Positions 24,502-32,512 of a stretch of 64,000 nt of DNA are shown piece after piece (within the stretch, counting starts at the first letter, position 1; each line of letters opens with the position of its first letter). The stretch covers positions 186,001 to 250,000 of the forward strand of contig NZ_JAHUXH010000007.1 in NCBI RefSeq assembly GCF_019219825.1. The letters run 5' to 3'. The translations under genes and the position numbers were made by a program. The notes beneath the pieces are model-generated. The model did not search any database and was not told the origin of the DNA. It saw only the letters and a list, made by a program, of their open reading frames with translations. Source of the DNA: Streptomyces sp. TRM70350 (GTDB taxonomy: Bacteria > Actinomycetota > Actinomycetes > Streptomycetales > Streptomycetaceae).

Positions 24502-25791
24502 TTACGCCAGCCCAGCATCACGGAAGGACGCGAGGCTCGGACGAATGGTGGCCGTCAGACCCGTCCCCGCCACCGCATCCAGCGTCTTCAGCCCATCCCC
24601 GGTGTTCAGCACGACGGTCGTCAGCGTCGGATCCAGCACACCGTTCTCGATCAGCTTGCGCGTGACCCCGACGGTCACCCCGCCCGCCGTCTCCGCGAAG
24701 ATCCCCTCGGTCCGCGCCAGCACCTTGATCGCGTCCACGACCTGCTCGTCCGTCACGTCCTCCACGAAGCCGCCCGTGCGGCGCGCGATGTCGAGGACGT
24801 ACGGCCCGTCCGCCGGGTTGCCGATGGCCAGCGACTTGGCGATGGTGTTCGGCTTCTGCGGCCGCACCACGTCGTGCCCCGCCTTGAACGCGGTCGACAC
24901 CGGCGAGCACCCCTCGGCCTGCGCCCCGAAGATCTTGTACGGCCTGTCCTCGACGAGCCCGAGCCCGATCAGCTCCTGCAGCCCCTTGTCGATCTTCGTC
25001 AGCTGGGAGCCGGACGCGATCGGCACCACGATCTGGTCGGGCAGCCGCCAGCCGAGCTGCTCGCAGATCTCGTACGCCAGGGTCTTGGACCCCTCCGCGT
25101 AGTACGGCCGCAGGTTGACGTTGACGAAGCCCCAGCCCTCGCCCGCCGGATCACCGATCAGCTCGGAGCAGAAGCGGTTCACGTCGTCGTAGTTGCCCTC
25201 GATGCCGACGAGTTCACCGCCGTAGACCGCGGCCATGACGACCTTGCCCTGCTCCAGGTCGTGCGGGATGAACACGCAGGAACGGAACCCCGCGCGCGCG
25301 GCGGCGGCACCGACGGCCCCGGCGAGGTTGCCGGTGGAGGAGCAGGAGAGGGTGGTGAAGCCGAAGGCCCGCGCGGCCTCCAGGGCCTGGGCGACCACAC
25401 GGTCCTTGAAGGAGTGGGTCGGGTTGCCGGAGTCGTCCTTGACGAACAGCCTGCCGGGCTCGACGCCGAGTTCACGGGCGAGGTGGTCGGCCTTGACCAG
25501 CTTGGTCCAGCCGGGGTTCAGGTTCGGCTTGTCGGCCACGTCGGCGGGGACGGGCAGCAGGGGCGCGTAACGCCAGATGTTCGACGGGCCCGCCTCGATG
25601 CGCTGACGGAGCTCCTCGGCGTCGTACGCGGAGAAGTCGTACGCGATCTCCAGCGGGCCGAAACACTCCTCGCACGCGAAGACCGGGCCGAGCGGGACGC
25701 GGTGGCCGCACTCGCGGCAGGACAGCGCCGCGGCGGGACCGAGGTCGACGGTGGGGTTGCTGGTGCTGCTTTCGACAGTCTGCACAGCCAT
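24502..25791 (-). CDS. thrC: Threonine synthase
   Basis: The 429-residue PLP enzyme converts O-phosphohomoserine to threonine. An N-terminal zinc ribbon is visible (Cys25/Cys28 in SCREC and Cys40/Cys43 in CEEC). The PLP-lysine is Lys129 in NPTHSFKDR, and STGNLAGAVGAAAA forms the phosphate-binding loop region. The zinc-ribbon form is the actinobacterial class. Expression is probably controlled by a SAM-I riboswitch just upstream, which links threonine synthesis to methionine/SAM supply through their shared precursor. Confidence 0.95.
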   Translation of the reverse strand: MAVQTVESSTSNPTVDLGPAAALSCRECGHRVPLGPVFACEECFGPLEIAYDFSAYDAEELRQRIEAGPSNIWRYAPLLPVPADVADKPNLNPGWTKLVKADHLARELGVEPGRLFVKDDSGNPTHSFKDRVVAQALEAARAFGFTTLSCSSTGNLAGAVGAAAARAGFRSCVFIPHDLEQGKVVMAAVYGGELVGIEGNYDDVNRFCSELIGDPAGEGWGFVNVNLRPYYAEGSKTLAYEICEQLGWRLPDQIVVPIASGSQLTKIDKGLQELIGLGLVEDRPYKIFGAQAEGCSPVSTAFKAGHDVVRPQKPNTIAKSLAIGNPADGPYVLDIARRTGGFVEDVTDEQVVDAIKVLARTEGIFAETAGGVTVGVTRKLIENGVLDPTLTTVVLNTGDGLKTLDAVAGTGLTATIRPSLASFRDAGLA

Positions 25792-25811
25792 GTGAGGCGA
25801 GGCCCTTTCTC

Positions 25812-25949
25812 CTCATCTTCCTCACGACGCATCTCGCCGCGAGACGGAATTGGCACCTTCCCTGACCGGGAGCCTCGCGTGAACGAGTCCGGAATCAGGG
25901 GGGTTGCCGGGGCTTCACCGGGCCGTGTCCCTCTGCCCCTCTGGATGAG
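25812..25949 (-). promoter_or_regulatory. SAM-I (S-box) riboswitch upstream of thrC
   Basis: Reading the minus strand from 25949: CTCATCCAGAG opens P1/P2, then GGCAGAGGGA, GGCCCGGTGAAGCCCCGGCA and ACC form the canonical S-box core. AAGGTGCCAATTCCG forms the P3/P4 core, and GATGAG (25817-25812) closes P1. GATGAG runs straight into AGGAGAAAGGG about 15-20 bases before the ATG, so ligand binding may occlude ribosome entry (translational control, inferred). Confidence 0.88.
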
Positions 25950-26122
25950 CTGTATGCGGTTGTTGTGCGGTGGTGAGCGCGAACGACCCCCGACATGCGA
26001 TGGTCATCAGCGTTGTTCAAGACTGTAACCGAAGGCCAGGACAGTTGAGACAGCCGTCCGAACCGCGAGATGGATCACAGACCTCGTCCACTCGCCGAGA
26101 GAACGCGAAGGAGCAGCAGACT

Positions 26123-27067
26123 GTGCTGGAAGAAGTCGAGCGCTGGCTCAGCACCCGCTCCTGGTCGCTGACCGACCGCCCGCTCCACAAGATCCTGGCC
26201 GCGAAGCGCCACACGGGCCAGTCGGTCAGTGTCGTGCTGCCCGCGCTCAACGAGGAGGAGACCGTCGGCGACATCGTCGCCGTGATCCGGCACGATCTCG
26301 TCGAGCAGGTCCCGCTGGTCGACGAGATCGTCGTGGTCGACTCCGGGTCCACCGACCGCACCTCCGAGGTGGCCGCCGCGGCGGGCGCCCGGGTGGTGCA
26401 CCGCGACGGGATACTCCCGCGCATCTCGGCCGTCCCCGGCAAGGGCGAGGTGCTGTGGCGCTCGCTGCTCGTCACCCGCGGCGACATCGTCTGCTTCATC
26501 GACGCGGACCTGAAGGAGTTCTCCCCGGACTTCGTCACCGGCATCGTCGGCCCGCTGCTCACCGACCCGGAGGTCGACCTCGTCAAGGGGATGTACGACC
26601 GTCCCCTGGGCGGCGCGGCCGGGCAGGGCGGCCGGGTGACCGAGCTGATGGCCCGCCCGCTGCTGAACATGCACTGGCCGCAGCTGGCCGGATTCGTCCA
26701 GCCGCTCGGCGGGGAGTACGCGGCCCGGCGCTCGCTGCTGGAGCAGCTGCCGTTCCCGGTCGGATACGGCGTGGAGCTGGGCATGCTGGTGGACTCCCTG
26801 CATCTGGTCGGCCTCGACGCCCTCGCGCAGGTGGACATCGGGGTGCGCAAGCACCGGCACCAGGACGGGCAGGCGCTGGGCCGGATGGCGGCGGCGATCT
26901 ACCGCACGGCCCAGCTGCGGCTGGCCCGGGGCCATATGATCCGGCCGTCTCTCACCCAGTTCGAGCGGGTGGAGGACGGGTTCGAGCCACGGACGTACTC
27001 CGTGGACACGGAGGAGCGGCCGCCGATGGTGGAGATCGCGGAGTACGCGGCCCGGAAGGTGGCCTGA
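26123..27067 (+). CDS. gpgS: Glucosyl-3-phosphoglycerate synthase
   Basis: The 314-residue GT81 glycosyltransferase transfers glucose from an NDP-glucose to 3-phosphoglycerate, the first step of glucosylglycerate (and, in mycobacteria, methylglucose lipopolysaccharide) synthesis. SVVLPALNEEETVGDIVAVI starts the GT-A fold, VVDSGSTDRTSEVAAAAGA is the nucleotide-binding region, CFIDADLKEF carries the DxD motif, and PLGGEYAARRSLLEQLPFPV and GVRKHRHQDGQALGRMA are family signatures. The GTG at 26123 has AAGGAG nine bases upstream. It precedes otsA on the same strand, pointing to compatible-solute metabolism. Confidence 0.88.
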   Translation: MLEEVERWLSTRSWSLTDRPLHKILAAKRHTGQSVSVVLPALNEEETVGDIVAVIRHDLVEQVPLVDEIVVVDSGSTDRTSEVAAAAGARVVHRDGILPRISAVPGKGEVLWRSLLVTRGDIVCFIDADLKEFSPDFVTGIVGPLLTDPEVDLVKGMYDRPLGGAAGQGGRVTELMARPLLNMHWPQLAGFVQPLGGEYAARRSLLEQLPFPVGYGVELGMLVDSLHLVGLDALAQVDIGVRKHRHQDGQALGRMAAAIYRTAQLRLARGHMIRPSLTQFERVEDGFEPRTYSVDTEERPPMVEIAEYAARKVA

Positions 27068-27150
27068 CCCTTGCATACGGTCGTATACGGTCCCGCTCCG
27101 GGCTCGAACCGTACGTTTGAGCGGTTCCGGAGAAGGCTAGGTTGAGGCGT

Positions 27151-28551
27151 ATGGCTTCGACGTACGGTCCTGCGCAGGTACTGGTGGCCTCCAACCGTGG
27201 CCCGGTGTCGTACGAGGTGCGCGACGACGGCTCGCTGCACGCCAAACGCGGCGGTGGCGGGCTCGTCTCGGGTCTCTCGGCGATCGGTCCGGACGCCGGT
27301 GCGCTGTGGGTGTGCTCCGCGCTCGGCGACGGCGACCGTGAGGCGGTGCGGCGCGGGGTCGGGGAGTCCGGGGTGCGGATGCTGGACATTCCGGCCGACG
27401 TGCACGCGGACGCGTACAACGGGATCGCCAACTCGGTGCTGTGGTTCGTGCACCACATGCTGTACCAGACGCCGCTGGAGCCGGTCTTCGACGCGGAGTT
27501 CCGGCGGCAGTGGACGTCGTACGAGGCGTACAACCGGGCGTTCGCCGAGGCGCTCGCCCAGGAGGCGGCCGAGGGGGCGGCGGTGCTGGTGCAGGACTAC
27601 CACCTGACGCTGGTGCCGGGGATGCTGCGCGCGCTGCGGCCGGACGTGCGGATCGGCCACTTCTCGCACACGCCGTGGGCGCCGCCGGAGTACTTCCGGA
27701 TGCTGCCGGACGATGTCGCCGGGCAGGTGCTGCGGGGCATGCTGGGCGCGGACCGGCTGGGGTTCCTCACCCATCGGTGGGCGGATGCCTTCACGGCGTG
27801 CTGCGAGGCGTTCGCCGGAGGGCTCGGGGACACCCGGGTCGGCGTGCACGGGCTCGGTGCCGACGCCGACTTCCTGCGGCGGCGCTCGCACGAGGCGGAC
27901 GTCGAGGAGCGGATGGCGGCGCTGCGGGCGGAGATCGGCGAGGGGCGGAAGGCGATCGTCCGCGTCGACCGGACGGAGCTGTCCAAGAACATCGTGCGCG
28001 GATTGCTGGCGTACCGGCAGCTCCTCGACGACCACCCCGACTGGCGGGAGCGGGTCGTGCACGTCGCCTTCGCCTACCCCTCGCGGCAGGACCTCGCCGT
28101 GTACCGCGACTACACGGCCGAGGTGCAACGGGTCGCCGGGGAGATCAACGAGCGGTACGGCACGCCGGGCTGGACACCGGTCGTCCTGCACGTGAAGGAC
28201 GACTTCGCCCGCTCCCTGGCCGCGTACCGGCTCGCGGACGTGGCGCTGGTGAACCCGATCCGGGACGGCATGAACCTGGTCGCCAAGGAGGTGCCGATCG
28301 TGTCCGACGAGGGCTGCGCGCTGGTGCTGTCCCGGGAGGCGGGCGCGTACGAGGAGCTGCGCGAGGACGCGATCGGGGTGAACCCGTACGACATCAAGGG
28401 CACGGCCGACGCGCTGTACGAGGCGCTGACGATGCGGACCGGGGAGCGCACCGAGCGGTCGAAGCGACTGGCGGCGTCCGCCACCGCGCTTCCCCCGGCC
28501 CAGTGGTTCCTCGACCAGCTGAACGCCCTGCGCGACCAGCCCGCCGACTGA
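27151..28551 (+). CDS. otsA: Trehalose-6-phosphate synthase (GT20)
   Basis: The 466-residue product forms trehalose-6-phosphate from NDP-glucose and glucose-6-phosphate. VLVASNRGPVSYEVRDDGSL and GGGGLVSGL form the N-terminal sugar-phosphate loop, VQDYHLTLVPGMLRALRPDV and IGHFSHTPWAPPEYFR are GT20 signatures, and VRVDRTELSKNIVRGLLAY and NPIRDGMNLVAKE complete the NDP-sugar site. I chose the ATG at 27151; a TTG three codons earlier is possible. Its last codons are duplicated in the repeat array that follows. Confidence 0.93.
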   Translation: MASTYGPAQVLVASNRGPVSYEVRDDGSLHAKRGGGGLVSGLSAIGPDAGALWVCSALGDGDREAVRRGVGESGVRMLDIPADVHADAYNGIANSVLWFVHHMLYQTPLEPVFDAEFRRQWTSYEAYNRAFAEALAQEAAEGAAVLVQDYHLTLVPGMLRALRPDVRIGHFSHTPWAPPEYFRMLPDDVAGQVLRGMLGADRLGFLTHRWADAFTACCEAFAGGLGDTRVGVHGLGADADFLRRRSHEADVEERMAALRAEIGEGRKAIVRVDRTELSKNIVRGLLAYRQLLDDHPDWRERVVHVAFAYPSRQDLAVYRDYTAEVQRVAGEINERYGTPGWTPVVLHVKDDFARSLAAYRLADVALVNPIRDGMNLVAKEVPIVSDEGCALVLSREAGAYEELREDAIGVNPYDIKGTADALYEALTMRTGERTERSKRLAASATALPPAQWFLDQLNALRDQPAD

Positions 28552-28989
28552 TCGCGCCGCGGAAACGGCCCACCAGCTCCACCGCGAGCCCCAGAGCACC
28601 CCAGCAACTGACCGCCCTGCGCCACCAGCCCGCCGACTGATCGCGCCGCGGAAGCGGCCCACCAGCTCCACCGCGAGCCCACGAGCAACTGACCGCCTCG
28701 CGCGACCAGCCCCCACTGCACCGCCCAGCCCCGCGATCAGCCCACCAGCTGACCACAGCGCGTGATCAAGCCACCAGCTGCGCCCCGAGCCACACAAGCA
28801 CCCGAGCAGCTGACCGCACCGCGCGATCACCCCCCACCCGAGCCGCGAGCCCCACGAGCACCCCAGCAACTGACCGCCTCGCACGTTCAGCCCGGCTGCA
28901 CCGCCCAGCCCCACGATCAGCCCACCAGCTGCACTCCGAGCCCCGCGATCAGCCCGTCAGCTGATCACACCGCCCGCGATCAACCCCCC
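28552..28989. repeat. Degenerate repeat array between convergent otsA and otsB
   Basis: The first unit is an 89-base duplication of the otsA end: the coding tail QLNALRDQPAD plus stop recurs as QLTALRHQPAD plus stop, ending at 28640. Four to five more degenerate units follow, built of CCACCAGCTGACC, CGCGATCAGCC and CGAGCCCCACGAGCACC blocks, up to the otsB stop and slightly into its last codons. No gene is visible. The array fills the whole 428-base gap. Confidence 0.85.
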
Positions 28990-29840
28990 AGCCGAGCCCC
29001 GAGCCCCGTGAGCAGTCCGACGACCCCCTCCGGGCCGTCGACCACCACGTCCGCCCGCTGGCGCAGTTCGGTCACCTCGTCGCTGCCGCTGCACACCAGC
29101 AGGCCCGGCGTGCCGTCGGAGCGGAGGGTGTCGACCGCCGCGTACGCGGGGAGGTCGCCGAGGTCGTCGCCGGCGTAGAGGACGGACTCGGCGCCGAGTT
29201 CCCGGACGTATTCGAGGAGGGCGACGCCCTTGTCCATGCCGGGCGGGCGCAGTTCCAAAACCATGCGGCCGGGCTCGACGATCAGGCCGTGGCGGGTGGC
29301 GAGGTCGGAGAGGGGTTCGCGCAGGGCCTCGAACGCGGCCTGCGGGTCGGTGGCGCGGCGGGTGTGGACGGCGATCGCGTGGCCCTTGTCCTCGGTCCAC
29401 GTGCCGGGCCCGGCGCCGACGCGGTCGAGCAGGCCGGGCAGTTCCTCACGCACGGCCGCGACGCCGGGGTGCGGGGCGGGGGCGCTGACCTCGCCGCTGA
29501 CGGCGTCCCAGCGTTCGGCACCGTAGTGGCCGAGGACGACGAGGTGCTCCAGGCCGTCAACGCCCGTGAAGCCGCCGTGGCGCACGGCGACATCGGCCGG
29601 GCGGCCGGTGATCACCGCGACGGCGGCCACCTTCGAGGCGAGGGCGGCGAGCGCCGGCACGGCGTCCGGGTGGGCGCGGGCCTGCTCGGGGTCGGGCACG
29701 ATCGGGGCGAGGGTCCCGTCGAAGTCGAGCGCGATCACCGCCTTGCCGGGCCGCGCGAGGATCGCGTCGAGCCCGGCCCGCCCGGCGGAGGTGGCGGGCG
29801 TCGGGAGAGTCTTGCCGGTCTCGGTCTCGTGGCTGCCCAT
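28980..29840 (-). CDS. otsB: Trehalose-6-phosphate phosphatase
   Basis: The 286-residue HAD-superfamily enzyme dephosphorylates trehalose-6-phosphate. Motif I is DFDGTLAP (Asp39 and Asp41), ITGRPADVAV is motif II region, MDKGVALLEYVRE contains the motif III Lys, and YAGDDLGDLPAY is motif IV. It converges on otsA across the repeat array. The next upstream gene (DUF3263) is 74 bases away on the same strand. Confidence 0.93.
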   Translation of the reverse strand: MGSHETETGKTLPTPATSAGRAGLDAILARPGKAVIALDFDGTLAPIVPDPEQARAHPDAVPALAALASKVAAVAVITGRPADVAVRHGGFTGVDGLEHLVVLGHYGAERWDAVSGEVSAPAPHPGVAAVREELPGLLDRVGAGPGTWTEDKGHAIAVHTRRATDPQAAFEALREPLSDLATRHGLIVEPGRMVLELRPPGMDKGVALLEYVRELGAESVLYAGDDLGDLPAYAAVDTLRSDGTPGLLVCSGSDEVTELRQRADVVVDGPEGVVGLLTGLGARLGG

Positions 29841-29851
29841 ACGGCGACCTT

Positions 29852-29931
29852 ATCGACGTACCGCTCCGCCCGTCATCGACCTACCGCGCCACCCGTCCTG
29901 GACCAGTCCTCGACCTACCGCTCCGCCCGTC
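29852..29931. repeat. Three 22-23-bp direct repeats before otsB
   Basis: TCGAC[C/G]TACCGC[T/G]CC[G/A]CCCGTC occurs at 29853, 29876 and 29910; the first two are adjacent. The third covers the stop of the DUF3263 gene. Confidence 0.8.
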
Positions 29932-30148
29932 GCCGCTCCCGTGTCCGCCGCAGTCGATGCACCGTCACCGGATCGTGCGCCAGCGCGCGCGGGTCGTCGA
30001 GCAGGGCGTTGAGCAGCTGGTAGTAGCGGACCGGGGCCAGTCCCAGCTCCTCGCGTATCGCACGCTCCTTGGCGCCGGGGCCCGGAAAGCCGCGGCGTTC
30101 CAGGGCGAGGATGTCCTGTTCCCTTCGGGCGAGCTGCTCCTGGTCCAT
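29915..30148 (-). CDS. DUF3263 domain protein
   Basis: The 77-residue product begins MDQEQLARREQDILALERRG and contains FPGPGAKERAIREELGLAPV and RYYQLLNALLDDPRALAHDP, the conserved DUF3263 core. It looks like a small HTH-type DNA-binding protein widespread in actinobacteria, but its function is unknown. It is located between the sugar-receptor lipoprotein and otsB, all on the minus strand. Confidence 0.9.
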   Translation of the reverse strand: MDQEQLARREQDILALERRGFPGPGAKERAIREELGLAPVRYYQLLNALLDDPRALAHDPVTVHRLRRTRERRRAER

Positions 30149-30182
30149 GCCTGCACGGTAGCCGCCACCACCGACAACAGCC

Positions 30183-31475
30183 CTACCCGGCCGCCGAGCT
30201 CTCCGCCGTCGTGGCCGTCGACTGCAGCTGGCTCAGGATCGCCGCCGGGCTGCCGCCCGGTTCCACGGCGGAGCCGATCCGCTTCTTGACCTCCGCGCTG
30301 ACCGCCGCCCAGGACGTCTTGCCGACCGGGTAGAGCTCGGAGAGCGCGAGTTCGTCCAGGAAGGGCTTGAGGTCCCGGTCCTCCGCTGCCGCGCTCATCA
30401 CATCGGAGGCGGGGTTGGTGACCGGCAGCAGGTCGTACTCGCGGGAGAAGTCGAGGACGTTCTCCTCGCTGTAGACGAAGTCGAGGAAGTCGCCGACCTG
30501 CTCCTTGTGGCCGTTCTGCTTGAAGGCGAGCATCCAGTCGGCGACACCCATGGTGGCCTTGGACTCGCCGTCCACGCCGGGCATCGGCACCATGCCGAAC
30601 TCCACGCCCTGCTTCTGGGCCATCTTCATCAGGGACGGATGCCCGTTCAGCATGCCCACCTCGCCCTTGGCGAACGCGGCGAAGGCGTCGGCCCGGTCGA
30701 GCTTGCCGGGGGCGACCGGCCCGGTGAGCTTCTTGCCGACCAGTTTGTCGCGCAGCCAGGTGAGGGTCTCGACGTTCTCGGCGGAGTCGATGGTGTACGT
30801 GCCGACGGTGTCGGTGTAGCCGCCGCCCCCGCTGAGCAGCCACTGCATGGTCTCGGCCTGCGCCTCCTCCGAGCCGAGCGGCAGCGCGTAGGGGTACTTC
30901 ACGCCCTCCGCCTGCAACGCCTCGGCGGCGTCGGCCAGCTCCGCCCAGGTGGTCGGCGGGGTCAGCCCGGCCTCCTCGAAGAGCTTCTTGTTGTAGAAGA
31001 GCAGTCGGGTGGAGGCGGCGAACGGCATGCCGTACTGCGCGCCGTTGACCTGCCCCGCCCCCGCGAGGGCGGAGGAGAAACTGGCCTGGACGGGTATGGA
31101 GAGCAGGTCGTCGGCGGTGTAGAGCAGATCGTCGGCCGCGTAGTCGGCGTACGCCCCGATCTGCGCCATGTCGGGCGCCTTCCCGGCGTCGACCATCTCC
31201 TTGACCTCGCGGTCGACGTCGTTCCAGGAGTAGACGGTCACCTCGACCTGGACGCCGGGGTGGTCGGCCTCGTACTTGTCGACCAGCTTCGCCCAGTACT
31301 TCTTGGAGCTGTTCGCCGCGCTGTCGCCGTAGTCCGCGGCGACCAGTCTGAGCGTCACGTCGTCGGAGCCTCCGGCGAGGCCGCAGCCGCCGAGAACCGC
31401 CGTCATGCCCAGTGCGGACGTCACCGCGATCATTCCTGTCCTGCGCCGCCGCTGCACGCTGCCCACCCTGTCCAT
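30183..31475 (-). CDS. ABC sugar-binding lipoprotein
   Basis: The 430-residue extracytoplasmic receptor has a basic, hydrophobic signal (QRRRRTGMIAVTSALGMTAV) and lipobox LGGC with Cys31. The mature part is a family-1 solute-binding protein (KLVDKYEADHPGVQVEVTVY, NKKLFEEAGLTPPTTWAELA, FAKGEVGMLNGHPSLM). No permease genes are adjacent, so it must share a transporter, perhaps one energised by MsiK encoded 18 kb away. It is divergent from nagK-nagA over two dre-like sites, so an amino-sugar ligand and DasR control are likely. Confidence 0.88.
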   Translation of the reverse strand: MDRVGSVQRRRRTGMIAVTSALGMTAVLGGCGLAGGSDDVTLRLVAADYGDSAANSSKKYWAKLVDKYEADHPGVQVEVTVYSWNDVDREVKEMVDAGKAPDMAQIGAYADYAADDLLYTADDLLSIPVQASFSSALAGAGQVNGAQYGMPFAASTRLLFYNKKLFEEAGLTPPTTWAELADAAEALQAEGVKYPYALPLGSEEAQAETMQWLLSGGGGYTDTVGTYTIDSAENVETLTWLRDKLVGKKLTGPVAPGKLDRADAFAAFAKGEVGMLNGHPSLMKMAQKQGVEFGMVPMPGVDGESKATMGVADWMLAFKQNGHKEQVGDFLDFVYSEENVLDFSREYDLLPVTNPASDVMSAAAEDRDLKPFLDELALSELYPVGKTSWAAVSAEVKKRIGSAVEPGGSPAAILSQLQSTATTAESSAAG

Positions 31476-31505
31476 ACGTTGTTCATGCCAATCCGGATTC
31501 CGGAT

Positions 31506-31521
31506 TAAGGTCTACACCACG
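31506..31521. promoter_or_regulatory. Weaker dre-like site
   Basis: AAGGTCTACACCAC resembles the dre core TGGTCTAGACCA with three mismatches over the core and its flanks. It lies directly next to the stronger site at 31524-31539. Confidence 0.35.
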
Positions 31522-31523
31522 CA

Positions 31524-31539
31524 AGTGGACTAGACCTCT
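31524..31539. promoter_or_regulatory. DasR dre site in the nagK / sugar-receptor divergent promoter
   Basis: AGTGGACTAGACCTCT matches A(C/G)TGGTCTAGACCA(C/G)T at 14 of 16 positions. It sits 29 bases before nagK and 49 bases before the divergent receptor gene. DasR represses such promoters until glucosamine-6-phosphate accumulates. Confidence 0.75.
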
Positions 31540-31567
31540 TCCGGGTCCACGGGCCACACTGTCCCCC

Positions 31568-32512
31568 GTGAGACACGTCATCGCCCTCGATGTGGGCGGC
31601 ACCGCGATGAAGGCCGCCCTGGTCGGGGCGGACGGCGCCCTGTTGCACCAGGCCCGCCGCGCGACCGGCCGCGAGCGCGGGCCGCAGGCGGTGGTCGACG
31701 GCATCCTCGACTTCGCCGCCGACTTGCGCGCCTACGGCGACCAGCACCTGGGCGCATCCGCGAGCGCCGCCGGAGTCGCCGTCCCCGGCATCGTCGACGA
31801 GCAGCACGGCGTCGCCGCGTACGCGGCCAACCTCGGCTGGCGGGACGTACCCCTGCGCGCGCTGCTCGGCGAGCGGCTCGGCGGCATCCCGGTCGCCCTC
31901 GGTCACGACGTGCGCACCGGCGGCCTCGCCGAGGGCCGGATCGGCGCGGGCCGGGGAGCCGACCGCTTCCTGTTCGTGGCGCTGGGCACCGGCATAGCGG
32001 GCGCGATCGGCATCGACGGCCGGGTGGAGCCGGGCGCGCACGGCTTCGCGGGCGAGATCGGCCATGTCGTCGTACGCCCCGGAGGGACCCCCTGCCCCTG
32101 CGGCCGGCGCGGCTGCCTGGAGCGGTACGCGTCGGCGTCGGCGGTCAGCGAGGCGTGGGCCGCCGCGTCCGGGGACGTACGGGCCGACGCGGCGGACTGC
32201 GCGAAGGCGGTCGAGTCCGGCGACCCGCGGGCCGTACGGATCTGGCAGCAGGCCGTCGGCACCCTCGCCGACGGCCTGGTCACCGCCCTCACCCTGCTGG
32301 ACCCGCGCTCGCTCGTCATCGGTGGCGGGCTGGCGGAGGCGGGGGAAACCTTGTTCACACCGCTCCGGGACGCGGTCGACCGACGCGTCACCTTCCAGAA
32401 GCTGCCGACGATCGTCCCCGCGGCCCTCGGGGACACGGCGGGATGCCTCGGCGCCGGGCTACTGGCCTGGGATCTCCTGAACTCGACCGACCGTACGGAG
32501 GTAACTCCCTGA
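31568..32512 (+). CDS. nagK: N-acetylglucosamine kinase (ROK family)
   Basis: The 314-residue ROK kinase has the ATP phosphate loop IALDVGGTAMKAALV, LGTGIAGAIGIDG, the catalytic-site GHVVVRPGGTPCPCGRRGCL with the ROK zinc cysteines, and LVIGGGLAEAGE. It phosphorylates cytosolic GlcNAc (or a related hexose). The GTG at 31568 has little Shine-Dalgarno and may be near-leaderless. The stop overlaps the nagA start in TGATG, so translation is coupled. Confidence 0.88.
   Translation: MRHVIALDVGGTAMKAALVGADGALLHQARRATGRERGPQAVVDGILDFAADLRAYGDQHLGASASAAGVAVPGIVDEQHGVAAYAANLGWRDVPLRALLGERLGGIPVALGHDVRTGGLAEGRIGAGRGADRFLFVALGTGIAGAIGIDGRVEPGAHGFAGEIGHVVVRPGGTPCPCGRRGCLERYASASAVSEAWAAASGDVRADAADCAKAVESGDPRAVRIWQQAVGTLADGLVTALTLLDPRSLVIGGGLAEAGETLFTPLRDAVDRRVTFQKLPTIVPAALGDTAGCLGAGLLAWDLLNSTDRTEVTP

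Noticed and set aside
28552..28989. CRISPR array between otsA and otsB
   Set aside because: Units are degenerate with irregular period and no clear repeat/spacer alternation; there are no cas genes in the window.
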